Shown here: positions 1-11,640 of the stretch, piece after piece
Position numbering within the stretch: position 1 is the stretch's first letter
How the letters are laid out: each line of letters starts with the position of its first letter
Assembly (NCBI GenBank): GCA_039602395.1
Contig: JBCNJP010000017.1
Location: forward strand, 6,751,238 to 6,815,237
Reading direction: 5' to 3'
Source of the DNA: Deinandra increscens subsp. villosa
Taxonomy: Eukaryota > Streptophyta > Magnoliopsida > Asterales > Asteraceae
Length of the DNA stretch: 64,000 nt
The notes under the pieces: model-generated
The model's input: the letters and a program-made list of their open reading frames with translations, nothing else
Databases searched by the model: none
Told to the model about the DNA's origin: nothing
Made by a program: the position numbers and the translations under genes

Positions 1-292
1 GAATTGTTAATGTGTTTAGCATTTCAGGTTTTTAGCTTTTATATAGAGATTTTTTTTGGGGGGTTTAGCTTTTAATTTATATATAGAGTTTAAGGTTTAG
101 TGTTTAGGGTTTAAGATTTAGTATTTAAATATAAGCATTTGCTTTCAGGGTTTGTATTTAGCTTTTAAAACCCCTTTAATTTTTTGATGAACCAAGTTCG
201 AAGTTATAAAAATTAGTTCAATCAGAGTTTGTTTGATCAAGTTCCCCACGGTTTCCATTTTTTTGGGGTTCCACAATAAACCTCCCACCTAC

Positions 293-294
<2 letters not shown>

Positions 295-352
<58 letters not shown>
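295..352. repeat. (TA)n microsatellite
   Basis: A pure TA dinucleotide tract of about 58 bp. It directly abuts the 3' end of the Helitron that follows. Confidence 0.95.
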
Positions 353-354
<2 letters not shown>

Positions 355-355
<1 letters not shown>

Positions 356-679
356 TAGGTTAATAACCCGTGTATTACACCGGTTGAGTTCATTTTAAGA
401 TATATACGAAAAGTAAACGGTTAAAATAACCAAATTTATTATATTTGACAAATTATTGATTAGTTTTCTTAAAATACTTAAATTATTGAGTAAATTTATC
501 AAATTCCATTAAGTTTGTCATTTTTTTTAACTGGAAATTTAATTTTGACAAAATTGGTAATTATATTTAATTGATAATCTAATAAATTGATACTTGAATG
601 TGATTTTGACATGTGTCAATGTTGATGTGGACATCCTAGAAATGAGACATGTGGCACCCATTTTAGTGTTTTATTATGA
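355..679 (-). mobile_element. Non-autonomous Helitron, family H (minus strand)
   Basis: Read on the minus strand it begins TCATAATAAAACACTAAAAT and ends with a short hairpin (ACCGGTGTAATACACGGGTT) followed by ATTAACCTAG, i.e. the CTRR terminus of Helitrons. There is no coding capacity and no target duplication. Three other copies (8858-9645, 40731-41126, 55106-55419) share the start TCCTAATAAAGC and the end ACTAACCTAG, which fixes both boundaries. Confidence 0.7.
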
Positions 680-761
680 TTAAAGATTTATATTTATATT
701 TATATAGAGAGAGTTGGGGTAGAATGCATCCACCAAAATCCCTTCATCCTCTACATATATA

Positions 762-897
762 GGGTTAGGTTCAAATAAACTTTTGATAACAAAATATCAA
801 CCACCAATTTTAGGTGATGACTACTATAATAAATGAGGGTTTTTTTTTTCATATATATAAACTAGTGGCTTAAAATGATTATCAAAAGTTTTCATAT
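762..897 (+). mobile_element. (TA)n-associated TIR element, family A, degenerate copy
   Basis: Starts GGGTTAGGTTCAAAT right after a TATA stretch, like the better copies at 9714 and 27315. It is internally diverged and its right end abuts the next, oppositely oriented copy. Confidence 0.5.
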
Positions 898-902
898 ATA
901 TA

Positions 903-1077
903 GGGAGAGGATCATTTGAGAACCAATTGGGTTTGAGAACTTTTGAGGACCATTCTAAAGCCACTAGTTTATACATATGGAAACCCCCTGAATTATAGTG
1001 GTCCCCACCTAAATTAGTGGTTGAGATTTGATTTCTCAAAAGTTCTTAAAATAAAAAGTTCTCGTTTGAACCTAACC
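903..1077 (-). mobile_element. (TA)n-associated TIR element, family A
   Basis: About 175 bp from GGGAGAGGATCATTTGAGAA to GTTTGAACCTAACC, in reverse orientation relative to the copy at 9714. The imperfect terminal repeats share the (A/T)TTTGAGAAC core. It is followed by TATATATA. It is non-coding. Confidence 0.7.
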
Positions 1078-1419
1078 ATATATATATTTATATATATATG
1101 GAATTAAAATTAACCCAAATTAAGATCAATAACTAAATAACTCAAAAGGAACCATCAGAAAATGACAAGTGTCCCTCGTTGACTTTGTCCAGGAAGGGTA
1201 AAACACCACGCCCCCCCCCCCCCCATTTTTAAAACATCTATAATATTTTTATCGTTTTTATCATTTTTTTAAAGAAAATATACCATTCGACTTGTCGTAT
1301 TGTTATATTCATTTACTTTTTTAATATTTTAAAAAAATGTTGTTTTTATATTTTTATTCATTTTTTTTCTTTCTATATTTACATTAATTATTTCGTTTTT
1401 ATAGTTTTCAATCAAACTA

Positions 1420-1990
1420 GCAAAAGACATAATTTTCTCATCATTAGATGAAGGTTATCACTTCTATTTGGAATACACAAATGAGGTTGGTTTCTCAGTT
1501 AGGAAAGGTTCACAATACAAGCATAGCAGTGTTATTAAAGGAAAACATTATGTATGTTCTAAAGAGGGACATAAACCATTTTAGAAATTTGATTCAAATG
1601 ATTTTTCTATAAAGAATGGTAAAGAAAAAAAGGTGAAACTAAGGAAAAAATATGCCATTTGATGGGGTTGTCAAACGCAAATTGGTTTACTTCTCTTGAA
1701 GGAACTTCATTCAAAGTTTATAAGTTTGTGGAAGAGCAAAATCACAGTCTGGTTGGACATGAAGACATTTATATTCTTCGCTCCAACAGGAATTTATTAT
1801 ATGTACAAGAATGTCTTATTTATGATTTGTCGATGTTCAATATGAGTCCAATTAACACGTTTAACTTGATGAGGTGGTGTTATTTTCCGATGTTAATCAC
1901 AGTTAAATATTTGAATTATTATGTTTTTGGAACCCATATATATGTAAATAAACTTTTTGTGATTATGATATGTATCATGCGTGATAATGG
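1420..1990 (+). pseudogene. FAR1/FHY3-type DNA-binding domain, broken copy
   Basis: From about 1425 the plus strand reads a FAR1-domain start (SSLDEGYHFYLEYTNEVGF, then SVRKG and YVCSKEG) and hits a stop near 1580. It resumes in another frame from about 1660, with EGTSFKVYKFVEEQNHSLV followed by LRSNRNL. That is the order seen in FAR1 (PF03101) domains: an aromatic/YA helix, GFSVR, a Cys, then a basic stretch and HNH-like tail. At least one stop and one frameshift separate the parts, and no MULE transposase domain follows. FAR1-family proteins are domesticated MULE transposases acting as nuclear DNA-binding factors, so this may be a decayed transposon gene rather than a host regulator. Confidence 0.65.
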
Positions 1991-2164
1991 TGATGTGAAA
2001 AACCATCATATCAATAAGATTAGTTTTTGCGTTATTATTAATAAGAATTGTGTGATAAACAAATAAAGGAAAGGACATTTTTATAAACTTTTCAAAAATC
2101 TTTTACTATATGCGTTATTATTATTAAGAATTGCATGATAAACAAATAAAGGGTAGGAACCCCC

Positions 2165-2426
2165 CCCCCCCCCCCCCAAACTGAATTTTATGTCTATCTC
2201 TACGGTCGTTTTGAGAAAACCATAAAACTCTTAAAAAACGGGGTCAAAAATCAGGTTTTCGTTTTTATTTTTTTTGTAGTGGTTCTTTAGGTTATAAACT
2301 ACCTTTAGATGAAAATATATCAAAAAAACGCAGAGGGGATTCTTTAAAGTATATATAAAAATGGTGTTGTTACACATGTAACACACTACACATATGTGTT
2401 ACATATGTAACAACACGGTCTTTTGA
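2165..2426. mobile_element. Left half of a split TIR element (family D-like)
   Basis: This stretch contains AAAAAACGGGGTCAAAAATC and a GTTACATATGTAACA palindrome. It pairs as an inverted repeat with 5712-5880 (GATTTTTGACCCCGTTATTG). The two halves are separated by the solo LTR at 2427-5706, so the element was cut by that insertion. Confidence 0.6.
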
Positions 2427-5400
2427 TGTCACACCCCGTAATTTATTGTGTCGGGTGCGAGCGAGATGGATCATAGTCAAGATTACATAGAACGACCTCT
2501 GGATGATTAAACAACTAGAGCCGTTTAATAAGTTAAGTTAATTCAAAAGGTGGAGTTTCATTCAAAGTTGCAGCGAAAATAGTAGTGAAAACATGTTTGT
2601 CTTAACTGTTAATAAAACAATTACATTTCAAAAAGATTTGAGAACATGACACCGTTAGGTGTTATGCAATGAAATCTCCAAAAGTGCAGCTCGGTTTGAC
2701 CATGACTCCAGAAATAGAAAATGCAGGTCCTAAATGATATGATGTCTTGAATGCAGCAGAGTTCAATCACCTGAGAATTCATATACTAAAACGAGTCAAC
2801 ATAAAGTTGCTGAGTTCACAGGTTTAGATAGCATGCATGTAAAGTTTGATAAACAAGTTTGATTGAATCATTCCATCGTTTGACAATATGTTTAGATACT
2901 GTTTTTATAAATTACCATGAACCTTGAATACCGAAACTAACTGATTACCCACTCATGATACTATGTCCAACAGTACCGCATGGTCAAATATAACTGTATG
3001 TACTCTTCTGACTATTAAAACGGAGCCAGGATTGGAGCTACCAATCAGAGTAGGGGCGTTAACCCAATAGATCTATCCACGAGTCATCGTTTCTGTTCAT
3101 AAATTAATCGGATTCAACTAATAGTGGGGTTTCATCATAACATGAACAAGCATGATACGATATGATTTGGACTAGAAAAGCTCATGTAATCAATATGGTA
3201 ACAAGTAATCTATCTGTCAGGAAATGATTTATGTTTGTAATGAATTTTCCCCCAAGTATTAAAACTGTAAAAGAAAGGGGCCGTGAAAACTCACCTGAAT
3301 ACAAGTAATTCAGTAAGGTAGGCAAGTAAGCAGTCCTATACAATGTTACAAGACAACTTAGAATATAGAAATTGGGTTGATATCTAAGTCACTCCAATTT
3401 GGTCGGTCAAGTCTTGGCGTTATGGTAACCCGTTAATATATTACGACATCGTTGACCTAATTAAAATATTTATTGAAAATAAATATTTATTGCGTGATAA
3501 TAAAATATTATTTATTTTCATGATAAAAATTAGTCTAGAAAGAGTTTATATTTCTCAAATAAATATCATGTGAGTTCAAAGGACATTTATAGGACGAAAT
3601 GACGGTTTAAGGTCAAAACGGGCTTTTTGCCGGTTCTAGCCGCATTTCACGTTATTTGTAAATATGACTAAGGCAATGATCAAACAAATAAATACACATT
3701 TATTTTCATCATAGAATCATATCAATTCAGAAAATTTAAGTTCAAAAGTCTAAGTTTATAGTTTTGTCGGTTTTGCCGGTATGTGTCCGTTTTAGCCGGT
3801 TTTGATCCTGTGACTCGTTCTAGGGTTTTGTAAACTGCCAAAACACTTTGTAAACCTATTATAAGTCATCTAAAGTCCTTAAAGGTGTTCAAGATCAGTT
3901 GTAACCTTTGTTTACATATCTTTACAAAAATGGGTTTTCCGGGCCCGTAAAGCGTCCGTTTTTGGTCCCGTTTTTCCCCAAATTTAGCTATTTTCAAAAG
4001 GGATCTTGTACTAGGGTTTTTAAGGCTAAAGACATATTTTAAAATCACTTTAGGAGGGGTCAAAGTTTCTGACCTAAAATGGCTCTAATTTAACTATAGT
4101 TTCCGGGACTTTTTGGTGGGTTATTTTTATAGATTTAGCCGTCCAAACATATCAATAAGTCGTATGGTGCTATCCACAACCTTCTAACATGTTGAAAATT
4201 TCGGACCTAGGGTTCCAAGAGTCACAAATTTCGGATCTAGAGGTTCGTTCATAAAGCCAAGGCATAATGTACACATACTAGCATCATAACACTTGTTTTG
4301 CTATAGATCTACATAATGTAGCATATGAGGGGTTCAAAATATATGAAATCACTAGTAGAAACACAAGATATACTAGATCTAACATGAATAAGAACAAACA
4401 TGTAGGTTATTGTCATCATAGAAGAAAATATAAGTTTAAAGTCACCATTTTTAACCAAGACTTGTGTTTGGAGTGTTAGATGTATACAAGGGTTTCATCT
4501 AACATGAAAATCTAGTAGAAAAGTAAGAAATGTAGTCTACTAACATGAGAAAATCGTGAGGGAGGGTGGAGGATGATAGATCTTGCTTCCTTGTTGCTCC
4601 TTGTAGCTTGAATCTTCAAGTATTATGTGTTTTGTTGAAAGAAAACTAGAGAGAGAGTAGAGAGAGAGAGAGCCGACGGTTGGGGAGGAAGAGGAGAAAG
4701 AGTGTGTGTTCTTGTGGTGGGAGCAAATGAGGAGTGTTCTCTAGGGTTTCCATAAGGTTCTATATATATGGTACACTTAAAAGAATGGAAGGAATCAAGT
4801 AAGTTAAGGGTTTGGTTCAAGACAAGGTGGTGGTGGCGGTTTGGTGGGTGAGCCATGAGCTAGGGAGAGGCCAAGGGAGGGGGCCGGTTTTTGGGAGTAA
4901 GGAGGGAGGAGGGTGAGGTCAAAGGGAATCTTGAGTGGTACATGCTAGGTAGGGTGGTGATGGGATTGTTAGGAAAAGGTGGTGTAAGATGATGATGATG
5001 ATGAGGTACAAGTGAATAGTCTTTGCTTTTTGGTTGGGAGATTAGTAGTAGGTTAAGATAAAGGTGGTGGATTACTACTAATGATGGATTCCAATTGTCG
5101 GGTGTCGGGTTTTGATCACGAAAGACAATATGATAAAAGGTGACAATTGAATTTGATCATGCATGGAAATGGATGTGCTTGATGATTAATGAATCAAGGT
5201 TGAGAAAAATAAAGGATACAAGTCTTGTTTAAATATAGTTGGTGTTAAATGGTGGAAAACGTTTACGTTGATTGCTTTATATAAAAACCTAATGGTTTTT
5301 CGCTATAAAAATACTAAATGTTAAAATGATTTATTATTTGACGTAGTCGGTAAATAAATGGATAAACGTTATCGTTAAATGAATATTTTACGTCAAACAG

Positions 5401-5706
5401 TGACACGAACTTTGAACGTATGCAAAATACTACAAAGGTGACGAGATAATATAAAGACTCTTTTTATATTAGAATACATATATTGTTGTGAAATGTTTCG
5501 TATTATTAAAGTTCACCGATCATATATATAATGTTCTTGTTTTTAAGGTCGATTGTCGAGATATTAAATTAGGGTTACACTAAGACTAACGGATAGATGC
5601 ACATTACGTTGTCTACGTTAACTAAAACACAGATTTATGCACACAGAAACAGGTAATTACACGTATTATTATATGATTTGACTTAGGAAACTTACGGGTT
5701 GTCACA
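2427..5706 (-). mobile_element. Solo LTR, about 3.28 kb, with 5-bp target duplication
   Basis: The plus strand runs TGTCACACCCCGTAA ... TTACGGGTTGTCACA, i.e. TG...CA termini, flanked on both sides by TTTGA (2422-2426 and 5707-5711). No internal domain, no second LTR copy and no long reading frame is seen inside. The minus strand is the likely transcribed direction, because a related LTR at 29969 is followed on the minus strand by a Met-tRNA-like primer-binding site. It splits a family-D TIR element whose halves pair across it. The length is large for a solo LTR, so an alternative is a large non-autonomous TIR element; the TG/CA ends and the 5-bp duplication favour an LTR. Confidence 0.65.
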
Positions 5707-5711
5707 TTTGA

Positions 5712-5880
5712 TAATTCTTTTTAAAAAAATCCCCTCGGGTTTTTTGTTTTTTTCCCACCTAGGGATAGCCTATAACCTAGATAACAACCGTAAAAAAATG
5801 AAAAACAAAAACGATTTTTGACCCCGTTATTGAAGAATTTTCACGAATATCTCAACTCGAAGTGGTTTTTATTTTACCCA
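5712..5880. mobile_element. Right half of the split family D-like element
   Basis: Inverted complement of the 2165-2426 half, ending GTGGTTTTTATTTTACCC directly against a (TA)n tract at 5881-5897. Confidence 0.6.
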
Positions 5881-6235
5881 TATATATATATATATATAGG
5901 GAAAGTATAGAGTGAAAACCCACTTGAGTTGTAAAATCTTTGAAAACTCATCCAAGGGTTGTGAGCTTATCCACCTCACTCTATTTTGTCTTATGCAAAA
6001 GGGTAAGATTGTATTTTACTATTTCTCCCATCAATTATGAATTTTGTGTTTCCAATGCCCCATCCCATCACCTTTTCCTCCTATATAACCCCCTTCCTAT
6101 CTTTTTCTTTTCTTCATTTTCATTTACACTTATCCTTTGGTTATTCTTCTTCTTCTTCATATCAAGAACACCCATTAACTCCATTAATGCACTTCAAGAA
6201 ACTTTAAAAATCCAAAACTGCAACCTCCGAATTTA

Positions 6236-7226
6236 ATGTCATCTCCTCAACATCAGTTTCCTCACAATTTGGAAGACAATTTGCATCGTACGGAATCATC
6301 CAATGATTTTAATATCAACAATGGACAATCTTATGAAGGTATGTTAAGAGTTTTTTTCTTTTTAACCTTTCTTTGTTCTTAATTCCCCCCACACCCCCCC
6401 CCCCCCAACAGTTTTATATTTACTTACATATGTTTTATGCAGAAGCTTTCAATGGAGATCCTAATATTCAAGACAATGTCAACAATGAGGGTTCTTCATC
6501 TAGTAATGTTGTCCTGTTTGAACAAACTGAAGCATTTAATTGTTTCATATCTCCCAACGGATCTAAGATTTATTACCCTCATGTTGCTGATGATATAAAA
6601 CTAGTGATTGGCACCATCTTTAGGTCATGGGATGAAGTTATGTATTATTATGGAAGATATGCCAAAGTAGTAGGTTTTTCAGTTCGTGTGGGTCAAACAA
6701 AGAAATGGAAGGTATTGTTAGTAACATGTTAATAAAATATATTTGTTATTTTTTTTAGATATCTATCTAGATAATTTACATATGTATAATGTTGTGAGCA
6801 TAATGTTTAATAGCACTAATATTTTTTTTACATATGTTAAATCTCCATATATTATTAATTTTACATATGTAAATTACTTGTGCTACATACGTAAATTAGA
6901 CGAAAATCTACGTATGTAAATTACTTGGATTTACATATGTAAATCACTTGAATTTACATACATTACATGTTTGTGATGTTTTTATATGTGAACTGATTAG
7001 TTTTTTTTTTTGAATTTACATATGTATATTACTTGAATTTACATATGTATATTACTTGAATTTACATATGTAAATTAATTGAATTTACATATGTAGTTTA
7101 CTTAAATTTACATATATAACATGTTGTGATGTTTACGGAATTGAACTCGTGAACTTGTTTTCTTCGTAGGTATTGAGATATTATGTCAAAGATGAAGATG
7201 ATTATCAAGAACTCAATAACAATTAG
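6236..7226 (+). CDS. Small FAR1-type DNA-binding domain protein, three exons, about 142 aa
   Basis: Proposed exons are 6236-6338, 6443-6711 and 7170-7226. Each has GT/AG borders (donors GTATGT and GTATTG, acceptors TATGCAG and TTCGTAG) and the phases add to an uninterrupted frame ending at TAG 7224-7226. The N-terminus is low complexity and polar. Residues of about 75-124 carry the first part of a FAR1 domain (FRSWDEVMYYYGRYAKVVGF then SVRVG) and exon 3 adds VLRYYV, the strand that in FAR1 proteins leads to the first Cys. The usual Cys/His residues and the MULE transposase and SWIM domains of 600-800-aa family members are absent. It lies inside the TIR element at 5899-8788. It may be an expressed mini-protein or a truncated remnant; intron positions are read by eye. 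Confidence 0.45.
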
Positions 7227-8330
7227 CTTTTACATATTTTTGTTAGGTTGTTATATATTTTTTTAATGTTATTGCAATGTTTACTTATAAGTTCATAAAA
7301 TATATTTGTTATTTTTTTGGTATATCTTTCTCCATTACATTATGTGCATCTTATCAGTTTTTTCTTTATTGATTAGTGTTAAGTGTAGTTTGTAACATAT
7401 TATATCTAATTATATATTTATAAATTTATATATGTAAACTTGCGTTACATATGTAAATTTACGTTTTTTAATGTTACCTCTCATTATATATTTAAATGTA
7501 GATATGTAAATTGCTTTACATATGTAATTTACTTAGATTTACATATGTAAGTTACTTGAATTTACATATGTAACATGTTGTGATGTTTACGTATATAAAC
7601 TGATTAACTTTTTTCTTGAATTTTTTACATATGTAAATTACTTGAATTACATATGTAAATTACTTGAATTTGCATATGTAAATTACTTGAATTTACATAT
7701 ATAACATACATTGATGTTTACGTATATGAACTCATAAACTTGTTTTCTTCGCAGCTTACGAAATTTTGTGTCAAATATGAAGATGTTTACGTATATATTT
7801 GTAATGGTTACTTATATGTTAATGAAATATAATTGTTATTTTTTTGTATAAATGTCTAGATAAATTACATATGTATAATGTTGTGAGCATAATCTTTAAT
7901 AGCACTAATATTTTTTTACATATGTTAAATCTCCATTTATTATTAAATTAACATATGTAAATGACTTGTGCTACATACGTAAACTTAGATGAAAATCTAC
8001 GTATGTAAATTACTTGGATTTACATATGTAACATATGTGATGTTTACATATATGAACTGATTTTTCTTTTTCAATTTACATATGTAAATTACTTGCATTT
8101 ACATATGTAATATACTGTGATGTTTACGTATATGAACTGATGAACTTGTTTTTTTCGTAGGTTACGAGATTTTGTGTCAAAGATGAAGATGATTATCAAA
8201 ACTCTAAAACAATTAGCTTTTATATACTTCTGTTAGCTTTTATATAATTTTGTTAGGCGGTTAAATTTTCTTTGATTATTTTTTTATGTTGTTGTAATTG
8301 TACTTATATGATAATAAAATATATTTGTTA
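6737..8330 (+). repeat. Tandemly duplicated segment rich in TTACATATGTAA palindromes
   Basis: A block beginning near 6737 (TAGATAATTTACATATGTAT and following) reappears near 7838, and part of it again near 8325. A block containing exon 3 of the FAR1-type gene (GTCAAAGATGAAGATGATTA) occurs at about 7185, in shortened form at about 7767, and again at about 8174. Between them the unit TTACATATGTAAATTACTTG recurs about twenty times. Confidence 0.8.
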
Positions 8331-8787
8331 TTATTTTTTGTATATATGTTTAGATAATTTATATATGTATAATTCTGTGATAATAATGTTTAATAACACT
8401 AATACTTTGTTTTACATATATACAATTCGTATCTTGGAATCTAAAAAGTTTGAATTTAAAAAAGTTGGAAATATAATAATAATTAGCGTCTTGAAAGTTG
8501 AAATAATTTGAGACGGAAAAGATTTGTGTCATGTTTGATATCTTGGGAGTTGAAAAAGTTAGAGAGAGAAAGACAATATTTATATTGGAAGTTGAAAAAG
8601 GTGGAGAAAGAAATGGTAAGTAAGATTACTATCTTGCCCTTTTGCATTTTTATTCAATTAAAATAAATCGAAAATAAATAAATAAATAAAGAGGTGGAAT
8701 GATCTCATCCATCCATTGCCAAGATCAATGGTCCATATAGAGTTTTCAAGGTTTTCACAACTCAAAAGGGTTTTCATTATATCCATT

Positions 8788-8788
<1 letters not shown>

Positions 8789-8857
<69 letters not shown>
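8789..8857. repeat. (TA)n microsatellite
   Basis: Pure TA tract between the right end of the family-E element and the Helitron 5' end. Confidence 0.95.
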
Positions 8858-8858
<1 letters not shown>

Positions 8859-9644
8859 CCTAATAAAGCAATAAAATGGGTTGCCACTTGGCACTTTTCT
8901 AGGACCTCCACATCATCATGTCCACATGTCAATATCAGATTAAATCAATATATAAATTTTAAGATTAATTTAAGTTTCAACATTGCATTTAATAAATTTA
9001 AAATTCTAACTAAATGTAATGTAAGGTCAAATCTTTCAAATTTATAAACTTAAATTTTGAAATCTTCAACTTTTAAAAATCTACTAATTCAAAAAATTTA
9101 CGTATAGATGTTAACATTACATTTAATAAAATTTAGATTTCTTATTAAATATGTTGGATTTGTCACATCTTTTAAATTTTTAAACTTAATTTTTTAAAAA
9201 ATTCAAATTGCCAAAACTTATTATAAGTATTACATTTAATAAATTTTAAATTAAACACATTTAGTAAAATTGAAATTTCTAAATAAATAGCTATTGTGAT
9301 GATGAAGAAATCCTTAATTTTTTTGAACTATTCTAATATAACTATCTATTATGTGCTGCAACAATTAAAATGGCAATGGCGGCAGTGCTATTGCTTACGA
9401 CCAGCAGATCGAAAACATGGGAATATTAGATCGGTCAAACATGATTATTGTGATTACTGTATTACATGATAAAAAATAATGTTTATATGACTATTAAATT
9501 TGAACGAATTCAACCCTGGTTTAAAAACGAAAATTTATAAAAAAATCATGTCATTCAAAATATTCAAATCTCATCAATTTTATTTCATTTATCTCATCTT
9601 ATGAGACTAAATTCAACCCGTATAGTATACGGGTCACTAACCTA

Positions 9645-9645
<1 letters not shown>
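8858..9645 (+). mobile_element. Non-autonomous Helitron, family H, 788 bp
   Basis: Begins TCCTAATAAAGCAATAAAAT and ends with the perfect hairpin CCCGTATAGTATACGGG (9617-9633) followed nine bases later by CTAG (9642-9645). It sits between an A and a T inside a TA tract, as Helitrons do, with no target duplication. No Rep/helicase coding is seen. Confidence 0.8.

Positions 9646-9713
<68 letters not shown>
9646..9713. repeat. (TA)n microsatellite
   Basis: Pure TA tract between the Helitron 3' end and a family-A element. It was probably continuous with the tract at 8789-8857 before the Helitron inserted. Confidence 0.95.
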
Positions 9714-9717
<4 letters not shown>

Positions 9718-9889
9718 TAGGTTCAAATGAGAACTTTTTGTTTTAAGAACTTTTGAGAACTAAATCTCCACCACTAATTTCATGTGGGGACCACTATTAT
9801 TCATGGAGGGGTTTTCCATTATATTATATTAATGGCTGAGATTAGTTCTTTTTAGTTCTCAAACTCAATTGGTTCTCAAATGATCATCT

Positions 9890-9892
<3 letters not shown>
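9714..9892 (+). mobile_element. (TA)n-associated TIR element, family A
   Basis: About 179 bp, starting GGGTTAGGTTCAAATGAGAA and ending GGTTCTCAAATGATCATCTC. Imperfect inverted ends share TCAAATGAGAAC/ATTTGAGAACC. TA tracts flank both sides. Copies at 26365 and 27315 have the same boundaries. Confidence 0.8.
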
Positions 9893-9922
<30 letters not shown>

Positions 9923-9925
<3 letters not shown>

Positions 9926-10578
9926 GAAGGATCATGCGAAAACACCCTTTTTTTGTGAGAACTGCGTAAACAAATCTTAAAACCTACATAACTTTTTCAT
10001 ACGTTAATATTTTTTAAAAAAATTTGCACCAAAGGTCTTAAAATTATATTATCTTTAATCCTATAAAAGTTTTAAAAAACTTAACGCTTTTTTTTATTTT
10101 TTTTAATTTTTTTTGTGTGGTGCACATGTGCATCACAAAAAAAACTTATACTTTTAATATGAGTTAATATTTTATTTTTCTTAGTCGCACCATATGTCAT
10201 ATATTTTCATCATTTTTTTACGTTTTTGTTGAATGATGCACATGTGCATCATACAAAAAAAAAACGCTCATACATGTGATATACATTAATAGGTTTAAAA
10301 AGAAATTGCACCCTAAATCTTATAGTTGTGTTATCTTTAGATTTAAAGAAAAAAATAACATTTTATAACTTTTTTTAATTATATGATGCACATGTGCATC
10401 ACAGCGAAAAAAAAAACGTTCAGTTTTTTTAATATTTTGCTCCAGATTTAAAGATAACGTAATTCTAAGACTTTTGGCGCAAATTTTATGAATAATCGTT
10501 AACATATGAAAAAGTTACGTGAGTTTTAATATGTGTTTTCGCAGTTTTCACAAAAAGATGTGTTTTCGCAGGATCTTA

Positions 10579-10582
<4 letters not shown>
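9923..10582 (+). mobile_element. (TA)n-associated TIR element, family B, 660 bp
   Basis: Starts GGGGAAGGATCATGCGAAAA and ends TTTTCGCAGGATCTTAACCC, with inverted ends of about 40 bp (GAAAACACCCTTTTTTTGTG pairs with CACAAAAAGATGTGTTTTCG). The interior repeats the palindrome TGCACATGTGCA at 10121, 10237 and 10387. A near-identical copy is at 26603-27264. It is non-coding. Confidence 0.85.

Positions 10583-10648
<66 letters not shown>
10583..10648. repeat. (TA)n followed by (GA)n
   Basis: TA tract to about 10627, then GA repeats. Confidence 0.9.
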
Positions 10649-10649
<1 letters not shown>

Positions 10650-11640
10650 GGTAGGGATCCATGGAAAACCCCATATTTTTAGAAAACCCGAAAAACCATC
10701 TTTTAACCATTGATTTAAAAATTGACGGTTGAGATTAAATGATGGCAAGATTGTAAAATGTTGTCATTTAATGAAGGACATAATATACATATAACAATAT
10801 TTTATTAATAATTTTTTACATCAATTTATTTCTCTCCTATCTCAAATTTCCTAAAATCCCCCTCTCTCTCTCTCTCTCTCTCTCATTTAATCTTAAATTT
10901 CTATGTCAAAATTTAGAGAAAAAAAACCTATTTTTACAAAAGACAAAAAAATCGTTGATAAGCAACATGAAACATGTACCAATTTGTTACAACTATGTCA
11001 CAGGAAACATGAAACATATTTTTACTAGCGTAACGAATGTTACATAGTTGTAACAAATAACTTCATGTAATTTTTCCAAGAAATAAAGATGTAATATACT
11101 AAACTGATAAGAAAAACATGTACCAATTTGTTACCCCTATGTAACATCTTTACAAGAAATAAAAGATGTAATATACTAAACTAATCAATGTATACAAATT
11201 TTGTTACAATTGTGTAATATATCTTTTACACATGTGTAAAATTGAAAACTTTGTTACACGTATGTAACATAGTCTACTGATTACATAAAATGTAACATAA
11301 GAACACTCACATACAATCAATGTATACCAAACTGTTACACCCTTATAATTGTTGTTCTTCAACGTGACTCTTGATCATCATCACCCATAAAACCCTCGTC
11401 GGGGGAACCAATTTTGTATTGTTTAATAAATCTCCAAAAATCTGAAATAGTTATCAAGAAACAATGTAAGTTGTCAAACTCTTTAAGGCCATACTCCTGT
11501 AAGATGTTACACCGGTGTAACATCTTTACAATTCTGTTTCATAACTGACAATGTATGATAAAATATAAAATTGTTACATGCTTGTAACAAAAAAAACCTC
11601 AGATATGAAACATTAAAAAATAGAAGAACAATGATCGGCA
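10649..11640. other. Non-coding stretch with repeated GTTACA...TGTAAC motifs
   Basis: It starts GGGTAGGGATCCATGGAAAA directly after the TA/GA tract, which is typical of the (TA)n-anchored elements. It contains many interrupted palindromes of the type GTTACATAGTTGTAAC, CTTTTACACATGTGTAAAA and GTTACACGTATGTAAC. No convincing right terminus or gene was found. Confidence 0.4.

Larger units (their letters stand above)
5899..8788 (+). mobile_element. 2.9-kb TIR element between (TA)n tracts, carrying a FAR1-type gene (family E)
   Basis: The left end (5899: GGGAAAGTATAGAG, then TGAAAACCCACTTGAGTTGT) and the reverse complement of the right end (GGGAATGGATATAA, then TGAAAACCCTTTTGAGTTGT, running back from 8788) form imperfect inverted repeats of about 50 bp. 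Both ends lie directly against TA microsatellites, as in families A-D. The interior holds a spliced FAR1-domain gene (6236-7226) and a long field of TTACATATGTAA-type palindromes. A FAR1 domain fits a MULE relationship, but no DDE catalytic domain is visible, so the element is probably not autonomous by itself. Confidence 0.6.

Noticed and set aside
6740..8160. Regularly repeated TTACATATGTAA units that could recall a CRISPR array
   Set aside because: Spacers are not unique, the repeats vary, and the context is a plant nuclear genome; it is palindromic minisatellite inside a transposon.
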